From Parachitinimonas caeni (GTDB taxonomy: Bacteria > Pseudomonadota > Gammaproteobacteria > Burkholderiales > Chitinimonadaceae), in NCBI RefSeq assembly GCF_030129945.1, contig NZ_JARRAF010000006.1, positions 1-64,000 on the forward strand: 64,000 nucleotides of DNA. The letters are read 5' to 3'. Shown here in pieces: positions 31,794-41,489 of this stretch (the first letter of the stretch is position 1; every line of letters begins with the position of its first letter). The notes below the pieces were generated by a model that saw nothing but the letters and a program-made list of their open reading frames with translations, ran no database searches and had not been told where the DNA came from. A program made the translations under genes and the position numbers.

Positions 31794-34450
31794 GACGCCT
31801 CCTTCTCTACCGCCGCTTCCTGCGGCAGCGTCACGATAAAGCGGGTGCCCGCCCCCACCGTGCTTTGGACATCCAGTACCCCACCCATTGCTTCGACGGC
31901 TTTTTTGACGATGGACAGGCCCAGCCCGGTGCCCGATATATTGCCGACGTTGGATGCCCGGAAAAAGCTGGAGAAGAGCTTGGGCAGGTCGCTCTCTGGT
32001 ATGCCGATCCCCTGATCAGCCACCTCAAACCGAATCTCACGTTCCTTTCGCTCAACGGCAAATGTCACCGTCCCACCTTTTGGGGAATACTTGACCGCGT
32101 TCGATAACAGATTCGAGAAGATATGCCGGGCCAGCTTGTCGTCGATCTGGCCAGTTGCCGGCCCTTGAAAGCGATAGTCGAGAGGTCGGGATGGATCATT
32201 CATCAGCTGCATCTCTTCCACCAACTTATTGCAAAACACCTGCCAGCTGCCCGGTTTCAGTGAGGGCTTGAGCATGCCGGCTTCTGCACGGTTGACGGTC
32301 AGCACGTCATCAAGCATGCGGGTCATGTGCCTGACCGCGCCGTATACGCTGCTGAAGATCTCCTTCTGCTCCTCCTCGGGCAACTCATCCCGATAATGCT
32401 CGATCAACTCGATGGATGACTGGATGGTCGCCAGCGGCGTTCGAAACTCGTGCGAAGCCATACTGACGAAACGCGACTTCAGCTCGGACAACTCACGCTC
32501 ACGCTGCAAGGCTTTCTGCATTTCTTCCTCTGCCCGCTTGCGATGGGAAATATCCACAATCGCCCAGATTGCACCGCGTCCCGGCTGATTACGGTCGAGC
32601 AGCGAGCCAGACTGCTGAACCCAGAAAATCGTGCCGTCCTTGCGCAGCAAACGCCGCTCGAAAACCACCGACTCGCCCGACAGCAGACGCGGGTAGGCCC
32701 AGCGGCCCCAGTATTCGTAGTCCTCGTAATTGACGAAGTGGAAATCCGAGGCTCGACCCGCCACCTCTTCATTGCGCCAGCCCACCATCTCCTCGAAGAT
32801 CTTGTTACTCCAGACCTGATTCCGGTCTACCGTCAGCACCAGCCCCACCATCGCCGCCTGCAGGATCGCCTCACGCTCCATCAGGCTGCTGTTGAGCTTG
32901 GACTCCAGTTGCTTGCGCTCGGTAATATCGCGGATGAACGAGATCAACAACCGTGCCTCACCCACCTGGATCGGCCAGGAATTGACCTCGACCGAAAACA
33001 CATGCCCATCGCGACGCAGGGCCAGGGATTCGTGACCACGATCCCGACGCAGACGCGGACTCGACTCATTGAAATACTGCGCCAGCTCGGCGCGATACGC
33101 CTCCTGCACACCGGGTGGCACGATCAGCGTCGCAGCCTCCTTGAAGAAAGCTTCTTCGTGCGTCCAGCCGAACAAGTTTTCGGCCTCGCGATTCCAGTCA
33201 ACGATTTGCCCTTGCTGGTTGACGCTGATCACCGCATCACTGGCGGTATCAATAATCCGGCGCGTGCGCTCGAAGCTCTCCCACAACGCACTTTCCATGC
33301 GTTCAAGCTCGTCGATCTTCGACTTGAGCTGGATATTGGCCAGCGACAACTCACGAGTACGGTCAACGATGCGTGATTCCAGCTCGGCATTCAGCCGTCG
33401 CAACTCACGCTCCTGTACCTTGCGCTCGCTGACATCTCGCCCCACCACCACCCGCCAGATACTGCCATCCGGATTGCGCACCACATTGGCCGATGACTCG
33501 ATAAACCGCACATCCCCATTTGGCAACACATAGCGATACTCGACTTTGTTGCCACTGCCGGTCCGTATCGTGTCGGCAAATTGCTGTTCGATCCGTTGCC
33601 GGTCTTCCGGGTGGATGGTGTCAAATGAAACCTGTCCGGCCGCCACGCTCTCATCACCGAGCACGCGGCGATAAGACGGGCTGTTATAGATACGACGCCC
33701 CTGGGTATCGAGCACTGCGATCAGATCATCAACGTTTTCCGAGATCAGGCGGAACAGCAACTCGCGTTCACGAATTTCCGTCTCAACCATCACCCGCTCA
33801 CTGATATCCACGCCCTCAGCCAGCAACAAGGACATGCCCTCAGCTTCCACCTTGGTGATACGCAGCTCGATGACCCGTCCAGTCATCGGATCGTGCAGAT
33901 CCCGACGCACCACCGTGCCCAGTGCGGCCATCGCCACCGATTCGCGCAGCACCTCGCCAATCGCGTGGCCACGGTGCCAATGCGCCAGCTCCCAGAATTT
34001 GCGCCCGACCGCAGTCTGGTCGAGCCCAAGTACATTCAGGTGAGTGGCATTGACGGCCAGAACCTGACCCTCTTCGTCGAGCACGGCAAACAGAAAGCCG
34101 GTTTGATCGAAGGCCGCAGACACCATGTCGTCGCCTGCTGCCGATAACTCGAACTGCAACAGCACGCCACCTTCAGGCACATGGCGGATCAGACAGTCGA
34201 AAGCCGAACCCAGGCGCAGATGATCGAATTTCAGTGGAATCCGCTGCTCACCCGGCCCCGCCAGCAACCGGTCAAGGCAAGATTGCCAGACCTCCTGATA
34301 ACCCTGATTCAGCTGGTCACCCACCACCATACCCAAGCCAAGCAGACTCAAACCCGCCTTGTTTCCCGCGCGCACACAGCCCTGACCATCCAGCAACACG
34401 GAGGGCGCGCCGGTTAGGTCTATCAGCGGATGGGAGGTCGGCTCTGGCAT
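31790..34450 (-). CDS. Multi-PAS hybrid-sensor histidine kinase (886 aa)
   Basis: A soluble sensor kinase with no membrane segment. Four or five PAS domains fill residues about 10-640 (PAS/PAC signatures such as YNSPSYRRVLG, VNQQGQIVDWNREAENLFGWTHEE and KDGTIFWVQQSGSLLDRNQ). A short coiled coil is followed by the dimerisation box ASHEFRTPLATI with phospho-acceptor His667 and by the HATPase domain (HIFSNLLSNAVKYS, ADQGIGIPESDLPKLF, GTGLGLSIVKK). There is no receiver domain on this protein. It is first in the operon with the REC-GGDEF-EAL protein. The ligand is unknown; PAS arrays commonly sense redox, oxygen or small molecules. The ATG has a weak ribosome site. Confidence 0.92.
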   Translation of the reverse strand: MPEPTSHPLIDLTGAPSVLLDGQGCVRAGNKAGLSLLGLGMVVGDQLNQGYQEVWQSCLDRLLAGPGEQRIPLKFDHLRLGSAFDCLIRHVPEGGVLLQFELSAAGDDMVSAAFDQTGFLFAVLDEEGQVLAVNATHLNVLGLDQTAVGRKFWELAHWHRGHAIGEVLRESVAMAALGTVVRRDLHDPMTGRVIELRITKVEAEGMSLLLAEGVDISERVMVETEIRERELLFRLISENVDDLIAVLDTQGRRIYNSPSYRRVLGDESVAAGQVSFDTIHPEDRQRIEQQFADTIRTGSGNKVEYRYVLPNGDVRFIESSANVVRNPDGSIWRVVVGRDVSERKVQERELRRLNAELESRIVDRTRELSLANIQLKSKIDELERMESALWESFERTRRIIDTASDAVISVNQQGQIVDWNREAENLFGWTHEEAFFKEAATLIVPPGVQEAYRAELAQYFNESSPRLRRDRGHESLALRRDGHVFSVEVNSWPIQVGEARLLISFIRDITERKQLESKLNSSLMEREAILQAAMVGLVLTVDRNQVWSNKIFEEMVGWRNEEVAGRASDFHFVNYEDYEYWGRWAYPRLLSGESVVFERRLLRKDGTIFWVQQSGSLLDRNQPGRGAIWAIVDISHRKRAEEEMQKALQRERELSELKSRFVSMASHEFRTPLATIQSSIELIEHYRDELPEEEQKEIFSSVYGAVRHMTRMLDDVLTVNRAEAGMLKPSLKPGSWQVFCNKLVEEMQLMNDPSRPLDYRFQGPATGQIDDKLARHIFSNLLSNAVKYSPKGGTVTFAVERKEREIRFEVADQGIGIPESDLPKLFSSFFRASNVGNISGTGLGLSIVKKAVEAMGGVLDVQSTVGAGTRFIVTLPQEAAVEKEAS

Positions 34451-34928
34451 TCGGTATTTGCTTGAATCTTTTCATTCCCCACGACTTTCACCTTAGCAGA
34501 AGAAAATCATGATGGTTCTTGCAAGCACCGCAGAAAGCTGCTTTCAGCACCATAGACCGCCCCCTCTAACCGGGAAAAAAGCGCCGCCTTTTCAAGCAAA
34601 TTGACAATCAGCCTTCATCCCGACTGCTGTTCGTGTCGTACCGTTACCACAGATCCCTACGGCGAAAGAAGGATAGAGGCGGTGCCAGCCCTGCACAGCT
34701 GCGTGGCAATTGACCGGCTATTGGCGAGTACGTTATGTTCCCGCGGTTTTACCCTTCGGAAAATATGGGTCCTATCCCGTACTTCCGCCGCCCGTTCCGT
34801 AACGGCCAGGTCGCCCGGCGTGTCGATCTGCACGGCTGTTTGCGGCCACAGGCCCGTCTCACCAGGCCGGCACGGCCCGCTCTGGTTTTGCGACTGTGGT
34901 AACGCCGACACGCTCTCTGGCCGATCCA
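34451..34928. other. Intergenic region without a recognised gene
   Basis: 478 bp between the divergent kinase operon and mini-element E. Short open frames here lack ribosome sites and recognisable products. It should contain the promoter of the signalling operon. Confidence 0.5.
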
Positions 34929-35195
34929 GGTTCTGTTGACGTCAGGTTTACAGATCGCGTTTCGCCGGAAAATGGCCTGGAACAAGGCGCAGAACGCGCC
35001 ACATAGTCGTTCTATGCAAGCGTTCTGCAACACGGGGACTTGGCCATTTCCGGCGAAACTCTCCGGGCCGGGTCGATTTTTGGGGCGGAACGTCGTTAGG
35101 GTTCGCTTATTTAGCTCGCTAAACCGCGCTTACCCTGCCTAGCCTCGCCCCAAAACTCGGCCCGGCGCGACGACAAACCTTACGTCAACAGAACC
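34929..35195. mobile_element. Mini-element copy E (267 bp, two hairpin modules)
   Basis: The termini are GGTTCTGTTGACG (34929) and CGTCAACAGAACC (35195), with TA after the right end and CA before the left. Module 1 is a variant: GCGTTTCGCCGGAAAATGGCC ... GGCCATTTCCGGCGAAAC. Module 2 pairs CGATTTTTGGGGC with GCCCCAAAACTCGG. The module order is reversed relative to copy B. The right end lies 21 bp before the xseB start. Confidence 0.85.
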
Positions 35196-35216
35196 TAGCA
35201 GGGATAAACCTAGATA

Positions 35217-35474
35217 ATGAATACAAGGTCAAAAGCTGCCAAAGCGGCCGATCCTGCCGATTTTGAAACGGCGCTTGCCGAACTGGAAACACTGGTCGCC
35301 AGCATGGAGCGTGGCGACCTGCCGCTCGAAGCCGCTTTGACAGCCTATCGCCGAGGCGCAGAATTGCTGAAGTTCTGCCAAGCCCGGCTGGCTGATACCG
35401 AACAGCAGGTACGCATTCTTGATGCCGAACTGCTCAAACCTTTCGAGTCCACGCCGCCCGAATCGGCTGTCTGA
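35217..35474 (+). CDS. xseB: Exodeoxyribonuclease VII small subunit XseB (85 aa)
   Basis: The conserved XseB core is clear: FETALAELETLVASMERGDLPLEAALTAYRRG followed by ELLKFCQARLADTEQQVRIL, read here in overlapping fragments. XseB binds the XseA catalytic subunit, which degrades single-stranded DNA. It is the first gene of xseB-ispA-dxs, an order widely kept in proteobacteria. It starts 21 bp after mini-element E, so its promoter may lie in or before that element. Confidence 0.9.
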   Translation: MNTRSKAAKAADPADFETALAELETLVASMERGDLPLEAALTAYRRGAELLKFCQARLADTEQQVRILDAELLKPFESTPPESAV

Positions 35475-35488
35475 CCCCCGGAGTATCC

Positions 35489-36385
35489 ATGAGCGCATCC
35501 GACTTCCAAGCCTGGTCTTACGCCGTCCAGCAACAGATGGAACTGGTACTGGGCAGCGTACTGCCCCAACCCACCCACGCCCCGCAACGCCTGCACGAAG
35601 CCATGCGTTATGCCGTACTGGGCGGCGGCAAACGGGTCAGGCCCTTGCTGGTATTTGCTGCCGGTGAAATCGTCGATGCCCCTGCCGAACGGCTGCAATA
35701 CGCAGCTGCTGCGGTGGAGCTGATCCACGCCTATTCGCTGGTACACGACGACATGCCCTGCATGGACGACGATGCCTTGCGTCGCGGCAAACCTACCGTG
35801 CATGTGCAGTACGATGACGCCACAGCACTGCTGGTCGGCGATGCCCTGCAAACTCTGGCTTTCGACGTGCTGGCCAGCCACACCCTTGCCGACGAAACCC
35901 GCGACCAGCTGCATATGCTGAAAACCTTGGCCCGTGCCAGTGGCTCACACGGAATGGCTGGCGGTCAGGCCATCGACCTGGCCGCCGTCGGCAAGCAGCT
36001 GACGCTGCCAGAGCTCGAAATGATGCACATCCTGAAAACTGGCGCCTTGATCCGTGCCTCGGTAGAACTGGGTTCGTACTGTGGCATGCCAATGGAAGCA
36101 CCCGCCAGGGAAAAGCTCGACCGCTTCGCCAAGTGCATCGGTCTGGCCTTTCAGGTTGTGGATGACATTCTCGACGTCGAAGCCGACTCGGCCACGCTTG
36201 GCAAGACGGCCGGCAAGGATGCTGCTGCCGACAAACCGACCTATGTTGCCCTGCTTGGCCTGAAAGAAGCCAAGCTGCATGCCGCAGAGCTTCGCCAGGA
36301 AGCCCTGAGCTGCCTTGCCGAGTTTGGCGAACGTGGTCGGCGCCTGCAGGAACTCGCAGACTTCATCGTCAAGCGTACTTTCTGA
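35489..36385 (+). CDS. ispA: Farnesyl diphosphate synthase IspA (298 aa)
   Basis: A short-chain prenyltransferase with the first Asp-rich motif LVHDDMPCMDDDALRRG, the second motif VVDDILDVEAD, and the GGGKRVRPLL substrate-binding segment. It condenses IPP with DMAPP and GPP to give farnesyl diphosphate for quinones, undecaprenyl phosphate and other isoprenoids. GGAG lies 7 nt upstream. It lies 14 bp after xseB and 52 bp before dxs, so isoprenoid supply is co-transcribed. Confidence 0.95.
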   Translation: MSASDFQAWSYAVQQQMELVLGSVLPQPTHAPQRLHEAMRYAVLGGGKRVRPLLVFAAGEIVDAPAERLQYAAAAVELIHAYSLVHDDMPCMDDDALRRGKPTVHVQYDDATALLVGDALQTLAFDVLASHTLADETRDQLHMLKTLARASGSHGMAGGQAIDLAAVGKQLTLPELEMMHILKTGALIRASVELGSYCGMPMEAPAREKLDRFAKCIGLAFQVVDDILDVEADSATLGKTAGKDAAADKPTYVALLGLKEAKLHAAELRQEALSCLAEFGERGRRLQELADFIVKRTF

Positions 36386-36437
36386 CGCCAGCGCCACCCG
36401 CAACAAACCAGATTAACCAGACCTTCGAGCCGACAGC

Positions 36438-38285
36438 ATGCCCTACCCCCTTCTGGAGACCATCCAAAGCCCCGCCGACGTCAAACGCCTGGAGCGCGAC
36501 CAGCTTTTGCAGCTGGTCGTCGAATTACGCGAATTCCTGCTTGATTCGGTGAGCCGTACCGGCGGCCATTTCGCCTCCAACCTGGGAACCATTGAGCTGA
36601 CCGTTGCCTTGCACCATGTCTACGACACCCCACACGACCGTATCGTCTGGGACGTCGGCCATCAGACCTACCCGCACAAGATCCTTACCGGACGACGAGA
36701 CCAGATGCACACCATGCGCAAACAGCATGGGTTGGCAGGCTTTCCCAAACGCGATGAAAGCCCTTACGACACCTTCGGCGTCGGCCACTCGTCCACCTCG
36801 ATCTCTGCGGCACAGGGCATGGCCGAAGGCAGCCGGCTGCAAGGGGATAAGCGGCATGTTGTTGCCGTAATCGGCGATGGTGCGATGACGGCAGGCCTGG
36901 CATTCGAGGCCCTCAACAACGCGGGTGACCGCGACACCAACCTGCTGGTGATCCTCAACGACAACGAGATGTCGATCTCGCCGAACGTTGGCGCATTCAG
37001 CTCGTATCTGGCCCGCCTGCTGTCCGGCAAGTTCTATAACAGCTTCCGCTCAACCGGCAGCAAAGTGCTGGAGAACCTGCCCCCCATCCACGAGCTGGTG
37101 CGTCGCTCAGAAGAGCACTTCAAAGGATTATTCACTCCCTCGACGTTGTTCGAAGAATTCGGCTTCAACTACATCGGCCCGGTTGATGGCCACGATCTCG
37201 ATGCCTTGATTCCAACCCTGCAAAACATCCGCAGCCTATCCGGCCCGCAGTTTCTACACATCGTCACCAAGAAGGGCGCGGGCTACAAGCTGGCCGAATC
37301 CGACCCCGTCAAGTACCACGCCGTCACCCCGTTTACGCCGGATGATGGCATGGCTTCCAAGGCTGGGGCCAAGCTGACCTACACCCAGGTATTCGGCGAC
37401 TGGCTGTGCGATATGGCCAAGATCGAGCCCAAACTGGTCGGCATCACCCCGGCAATGCGCGAAGGCTCGGGCCTGGTGCGTTTTGCCCGTGAGTTTCCTG
37501 ACCGTTACTACGATGTCGGGATCGCCGAGCAGCATGCCGTCACCTTCGCCGCCGGCCTGGCTTGTGAAGGGCTGAAACCGGTTGTCGCCATTTATTCGAC
37601 CTTCCTGCAGCGCGCCTACGATCAGCTGATTCATGACGTCGCCCTGCAAAACCTGCCTGTGGTGTTTGCCATCGACCGCGCGGGCCTGGTGGGCGCGGAT
37701 GGCCCGACCCATGCCGGCAGCTTTGACCTGAGCTTCATGCGCTGCATCCCGAATATGGCGATTCTGGCCCCGGCCGATGAAAACGAATGCCGGCAGATGC
37801 TCTATACCGCGACATTGCTGGATGGTCCATCTGCCGTGCGTTATCCACGCGGTAGTGGCACAGGGGTAACGCCGGTAGCTGAATTTACAGCACTGCCTGT
37901 TGGTAAAGGAGAGATCCGCCGCCAGGGCAAGCGAGTTGCCATCCTCGCCTTCGGCTCGATGGTCAGCCCAAGCCTTAAAGCCGGGGAGGCGCTAGACGGC
38001 ACAGTCGCGAATATGCGCTGGATCAAACCTCTTGATACGGCACTGGTCCGTGAGTTGGCAGAGAACCACGACTATCTGGTCACTGTTGAGGAAAATGCCA
38101 TCATGGGCGGCGCCGGTTCTGCCGTCGCCGAAGCGCTGTCCGCCATGGGGTTGTGTAAACCCATCCTGCACCTCGGTTTGCCGGATAGTTATGTTGAACA
38201 CGGCGAACCTTCTCAGCTGCTGCACGAATGTGGTCTTGATGCGGCCGGAATCGAAGCGTCCATCCGCCGCCGCTTCGAACGCTAA
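36438..38285 (+). CDS. dxs: 1-deoxy-D-xylulose-5-phosphate synthase Dxs (615 aa)
   Basis: A transketolase-family enzyme that joins pyruvate and glyceraldehyde 3-phosphate in the first step of the MEP pathway, using thiamine diphosphate. Motifs: [32 protein letters not shown], the cofactor motif [30 protein letters not shown] and [15 protein letters not shown]. Length is normal. The ribosome site is weak, but MPYPLLETI is the expected start. It ends the xseB-ispA-dxs unit. Confidence 0.96.
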   Translation: MPYPLLETIQSPADVKRLERDQLLQLVVELREFLLDSVSRTGGHFASNLGTIELTVALHHVYDTPHDRIVWDVGHQTYPHKILTGRRDQMHTMRKQHGLAGFPKRDESPYDTFGVGHSSTSISAAQGMAEGSRLQGDKRHVVAVIGDGAMTAGLAFEALNNAGDRDTNLLVILNDNEMSISPNVGAFSSYLARLLSGKFYNSFRSTGSKVLENLPPIHELVRRSEEHFKGLFTPSTLFEEFGFNYIGPVDGHDLDALIPTLQNIRSLSGPQFLHIVTKKGAGYKLAESDPVKYHAVTPFTPDDGMASKAGAKLTYTQVFGDWLCDMAKIEPKLVGITPAMREGSGLVRFAREFPDRYYDVGIAEQHAVTFAAGLACEGLKPVVAIYSTFLQRAYDQLIHDVALQNLPVVFAIDRAGLVGADGPTHAGSFDLSFMRCIPNMAILAPADENECRQMLYTATLLDGPSAVRYPRGSGTGVTPVAEFTALPVGKGEIRRQGKRVAILAFGSMVSPSLKAGEALDGTVANMRWIKPLDTALVRELAENHDYLVTVEENAIMGGAGSAVAEALSAMGLCKPILHLGLPDSYVEHGEPSQLLHECGLDAAGIEASIRRRFER

Positions 38286-38643
38286 GCCCGCCGACCATCG
38301 CCACCAGCCCAGCATCCCCTGGCTGGTGGTGCAACCGCAGCACCATTGCGGGCCTCCGCGCTCGCCTGCTCGAAACCAGGCAAATCCGCCATCACCCGCC
38401 CAGACTTCGTGCCTCACGCTGCCTCCAACTCATTCCAGATCCACGCCGAGCTTGCAAGACACCGCAATTCATCCTGCAACATTGAATTTGAATCGGCAGC
38501 AGAACCTAAGCTGAGGCTATCGCTCTCATCAAAATTATCAATCACTTCAGCAACGGGCCTCGGGTAGACTGCCTGCAATTCCCGATTAGTTTACTCGGGT
38601 ATTTGCGGCGGCTATAATCGTCGCCAGAGTTCCAGGAGGAAGA
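38286..38643. other. Intergenic region before folE2
   Basis: 358 bp without a gene. The last 60 bp carry the folE2 promoter. AGCAGAACC-TAA near 38499 resembles a mini-element end but is too short to call. Confidence 0.5.
38590..38618 (+). promoter_or_regulatory. Sigma-70-type promoter of folE2
   Basis: TTTACT (38590-38595) and a perfect TATAAT (38613-38618) are 17 bp apart, 26 bp before the AGGAGGA ribosome site of folE2 at 38634. Confidence 0.65.
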
Positions 38644-39444
38644 ATGAACGCTCCCATAGCCCCCATTGCAGACGTACAAAGCTCGCTAGATACCCGCAAC
38701 ATTGCCATCAACAAGGTGGGCATCAAGTCGATGCGGCATCCGATCAAGGTGGCCGATCGCGCCGATGGCAGCCAGTTCACGGTTGCAACCTTCGATATGT
38801 ACGTGTTTCTGCCCCAGCACTTCAAGGGCACCCATATGTCGCGCTTTGTCGAGATTCTCAACAGCCACGACAAGGCAATTTCGGTTGACTCCTTTGAGAC
38901 CATCGTCCGCGAAATGACCCATAAGCTCGAAGCCGAAGCTGGCTATATCGAGATGCGCTTTCCGTACTTCGTCAACAAGACAGCTCCGGTCTCCGGCGTG
39001 AAAAGCCTGCTTGATTACGATGTATCGTTGATTGGCGAAATCAAGAATGGCCAGTTCTACCAGACACTGAAAGTACTGGTACCGGTTACCAGCCTGTGTC
39101 CCTGCTCGAAAAAGATTTCAGAGCGCGGGGCACATAATCAGCGCTCGCACGTCACGATCACCGCCACCATCAACAACCATGTCTGGATCGAAGACCTGAT
39201 CCGCGTCGTCGAAGATGAAGCCTCGTGTGAGCTGTATGGGTTACTGAAGCGGCCAGATGAAAAGTACGTGACCGAACGCGCTTACGATAATCCCAAGTTC
39301 GTTGAGGACATGGTGCGCGACGTCGCCGCCCGCCTGAATGCGGATGACCGGATTGATGCGTATGTGGTCGAATCGGAAAACTTCGAGTCGATTCACAATC
39401 ACTCTGCGTATGCGCTGATCGAACGCGACAAACGCCAGGGCTGA
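38644..39444 (+). CDS. folE2: GTP cyclohydrolase FolE2, type IB (266 aa)
   Basis: The FolE2 family converts GTP to 7,8-dihydroneopterin triphosphate for folate (and queuosine) synthesis. The diagnostic region is [21 protein letters not shown], which contains the metal-binding Cys, and the N-terminal [12 protein letters not shown]. Unlike zinc-dependent FolE, FolE2 can use other metals and is often induced by zinc shortage through Zur; I see no clear Zur palindrome here. AGGAGGA lies 3 nt before the ATG. It is monocistronic, ending in the terminator at 39466. Confidence 0.93.
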   Translation: MNAPIAPIADVQSSLDTRNIAINKVGIKSMRHPIKVADRADGSQFTVATFDMYVFLPQHFKGTHMSRFVEILNSHDKAISVDSFETIVREMTHKLEAEAGYIEMRFPYFVNKTAPVSGVKSLLDYDVSLIGEIKNGQFYQTLKVLVPVTSLCPCSKKISERGAHNQRSHVTITATINNHVWIEDLIRVVEDEASCELYGLLKRPDEKYVTERAYDNPKFVEDMVRDVAARLNADDRIDAYVVESENFESIHNHSAYALIERDKRQG

Positions 39445-39465
39445 TAGCGTCACGATAGCCACAAA

Positions 39466-39499
39466 AAAATAGCCGACGTTTCGATACGTCGGCTATTTT
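39466..39499. terminator. Bidirectional terminator between folE2 and rfbC
   Basis: AAAATAGCCGACGT / ACGTCGGCTATTTT with a 6-nt loop; works for folE2 on the plus strand. The rfbC gene converges on it. Confidence 0.85.
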
Positions 39500-39614
39500 C
39501 ATTTGCAGCCCCTTGGCACTGCTCGCCAAACAATTGATCTGAGGGGGAATCCCGACACTTCAATGTCGAATCGCCCCTTCGCAATCAATAATTGAACAGA
39601 GCCGTCGATAGCGC

Positions 39615-40160
39615 TTAGTCGTAGACTTCCGCATCCGCCAGCAGCTTGGCTTCCTTATCCTTGGCCGACAACAGCGGCTCCCCTTCGAATTCCCAGTTGA
39701 TCCCAAGTGCAGGATCATTCCAGGCAATCGAGCGCTCGAAGGCGGGCGCCCAGTAATCCGTCGTCTTGTAGAGAAACTCTGCATAGTCTGACAGCACCAC
39801 AAAACCGTGAGCAAACCCTGCGGGTACCCACAGCTGGCGCTTGTTTTCTGCCGAGAGTCTGACACCCACCCACTTGCCGAAATTCGGCGACGACTTGCGA
39901 ATATCCACAGCCACGTCCAAAACCTCGCCCGACACCACACGCACCAGCTTGCCCTGTGCTTGCTGGATCTGATAGTGCAAACCGCGTAGCACGTTTCTGG
40001 CAGAGCGCGAGTGATTATCCTGCACGAAGTCCACTTGGCAGCCTGTCAGCTCGGCAAACCTGCCGGCATTGAAACTCTCAAAGAAAAATCCACGGTCGTC
40101 GCCAAACACCTTTGGCTCGATGATCATGACTTCCGGCAAGGCGGTTGGAATGGCCTGCAT
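39615..40160 (-). CDS. rfbC: dTDP-4-dehydrorhamnose 3,5-epimerase RfbC (181 aa)
   Basis: A cupin-fold epimerase: MIIEPKVFGDDRGFFFESF, NHSRSARNVLRGLHYQ with the catalytic His, GKLVRVVSGEVLDVAVDIR, and LWVPAGFAHGFVVLSD. It acts in dTDP-L-rhamnose synthesis for surface polysaccharide. The start MQAIPTALPE at 40160 is supported by AGGGGG 8 nt upstream; longer starts are not. rfbA, rfbB and rfbD are absent around it, so the gene stands alone here. Confidence 0.94.
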   Translation of the reverse strand: MQAIPTALPEVMIIEPKVFGDDRGFFFESFNAGRFAELTGCQVDFVQDNHSRSARNVLRGLHYQIQQAQGKLVRVVSGEVLDVAVDIRKSSPNFGKWVGVRLSAENKRQLWVPAGFAHGFVVLSDYAEFLYKTTDYWAPAFERSIAWNDPALGINWEFEGEPLLSAKDKEAKLLADAEVYD

Positions 40161-40316
40161 ACGATATCCCCCTGGGTAAAAAATGCGAGGCGGCAACGAT
40201 AGCAGATTCGTTCCTGGCTGCCACGAACCACGGCCGCATTGGGGCTTCATTTCTGCTTGCATCGGGGCCAAGACTGCGTCTGTTAAACTGCCGGCTTTGC
40301 CCGATCAGCCAATGCC

Positions 40317-41489
40317 ATGCCGTTTCACAGCCTAGCGCAAGAACTTCAGCATCTGGATGACGCCCACCTGCGCCGACAGCGGCGGATTGTAGACTCCGCA
40401 CAAGGTGCCAAGGTCATCGTCAATGGCCAGACCCTGCTTAATTTCTGCTCGAATGACTATCTTGGACTGGCCGCCGATGGCGACCTCGCCTCCCATCTGG
40501 CAGATGCCACACACAAGTGGGGGGTAGGCAGCGGAGCCTCCCATCTGGTGTGTGGCCATCAAGCCCCGCACGAGGCATTGGAGCGCGCTTTGGCTGCATT
40601 CATCGGCACTGAAGCGGCGCTTGGCTTTGGTACCGGCTATCTGGCTAATCTCGGTGTTCTGACAGCTCTGGCCGGGCGTGAAGATGCCATTTTTGCCGAC
40701 AAGCTGAATCACGCCTCGCTCAACGAGGGCGCCCTGCTATCGCGTGCTGACTTCAAGCGTTTTCCGCATAACGATTTGGCAACACTGGAACGGCAGCTGG
40801 CCAGCAGCATGGCTCGCCGCAAGCTGATTGCGGTAGACGGTGTGTTCAGCATGGATGGCGATCTGGCACCGCTACCCGACTTACTGGCTTTGGCAGCACG
40901 CTACGACGCCTGGTTGTATGTGGATGACGCGCATGGCTTTGGCGTGCTCGGCGAATCCGGGCAGGGTAGCCTGCAACATTGGGGGCTGATGCAGCATCCG
41001 GAACGAGAACGTTTGATTTACATGGCAACACTGGGCAAAGCTGCGGGCACCGCTGGCGCTTTCGTCGCTGGCCCACAGGTGTTGGTGGATTACCTGCTCA
41101 ACCGTGCCCGCAGTTATATCTACACCACGGCAGCACCTGCGGCGCTAGCCGCAGCCAGCCAGCTGGCGCTGCGCAAACTCGAAGAAGAGCACTGGCGCCG
41201 GCAAAGACTGCAGGCGCACATTGCCGCCTTGCGCCATGGCCTCGCCACCACACGCTACCGGCTGGCCAATTCAACCACGGCCATCCAGCCGATCGAAGTC
41301 GCCAGCGCCGCTGCAGCATTGGCGCTTTCTGCCGCCCTGCAACAGCACGGGCTGTGGGTAGCTGCAATACGCCCACCCACCGTGCCAACGCCACGTCTGC
41401 GGATCACCTTGTCGGCGGCACACACGGCGGACGACGTGGCTTACCTCATCGCAACTCTCAAGCAACTGGAAGGGATGCTCGATTCATGA
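40317..41489 (+). CDS. bioF: 8-amino-7-oxononanoate synthase BioF (390 aa)
   Basis: A PLP-dependent alpha-oxoamine synthase that condenses pimeloyl-ACP/CoA with L-alanine in biotin synthesis. Motifs: NFCSNDYLGLAADGDL, GSGASHLVCGHQAPHEALE, DDAHGFGVLGESG and the PLP-Lys region MATLGKAAGTAGAFVAG. Length is normal. It overlaps bioH by 4 bp (ATGA), which shows translational coupling. Other bio genes (bioA, bioB, bioD, bioC) are not in the window. Confidence 0.95.
   Translation: MPFHSLAQELQHLDDAHLRRQRRIVDSAQGAKVIVNGQTLLNFCSNDYLGLAADGDLASHLADATHKWGVGSGASHLVCGHQAPHEALERALAAFIGTEAALGFGTGYLANLGVLTALAGREDAIFADKLNHASLNEGALLSRADFKRFPHNDLATLERQLASSMARRKLIAVDGVFSMDGDLAPLPDLLALAARYDAWLYVDDAHGFGVLGESGQGSLQHWGLMQHPERERLIYMATLGKAAGTAGAFVAGPQVLVDYLLNRARSYIYTTAAPAALAAASQLALRKLEEEHWRRQRLQAHIAALRHGLATTRYRLANSTTAIQPIEVASAAAALALSAALQQHGLWVAAIRPPTVPTPRLRITLSAAHTADDVAYLIATLKQLEGMLDS

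Noticed and set aside
38499-38509. AGCAGAACCTAA before folE2
   Set aside because: It resembles the right end followed by TA but lacks the GTCA and has no partner.
39593-39601. AACAGAGCC near the end of folE2, like a right terminus
   Set aside because: The match is short and not flanked by TA; probably chance.
40979-41485. N-terminal extension of bioH
   Set aside because: It lies in another frame of bioF. The ATGA overlap at 41486 and the BioH family start are clear.
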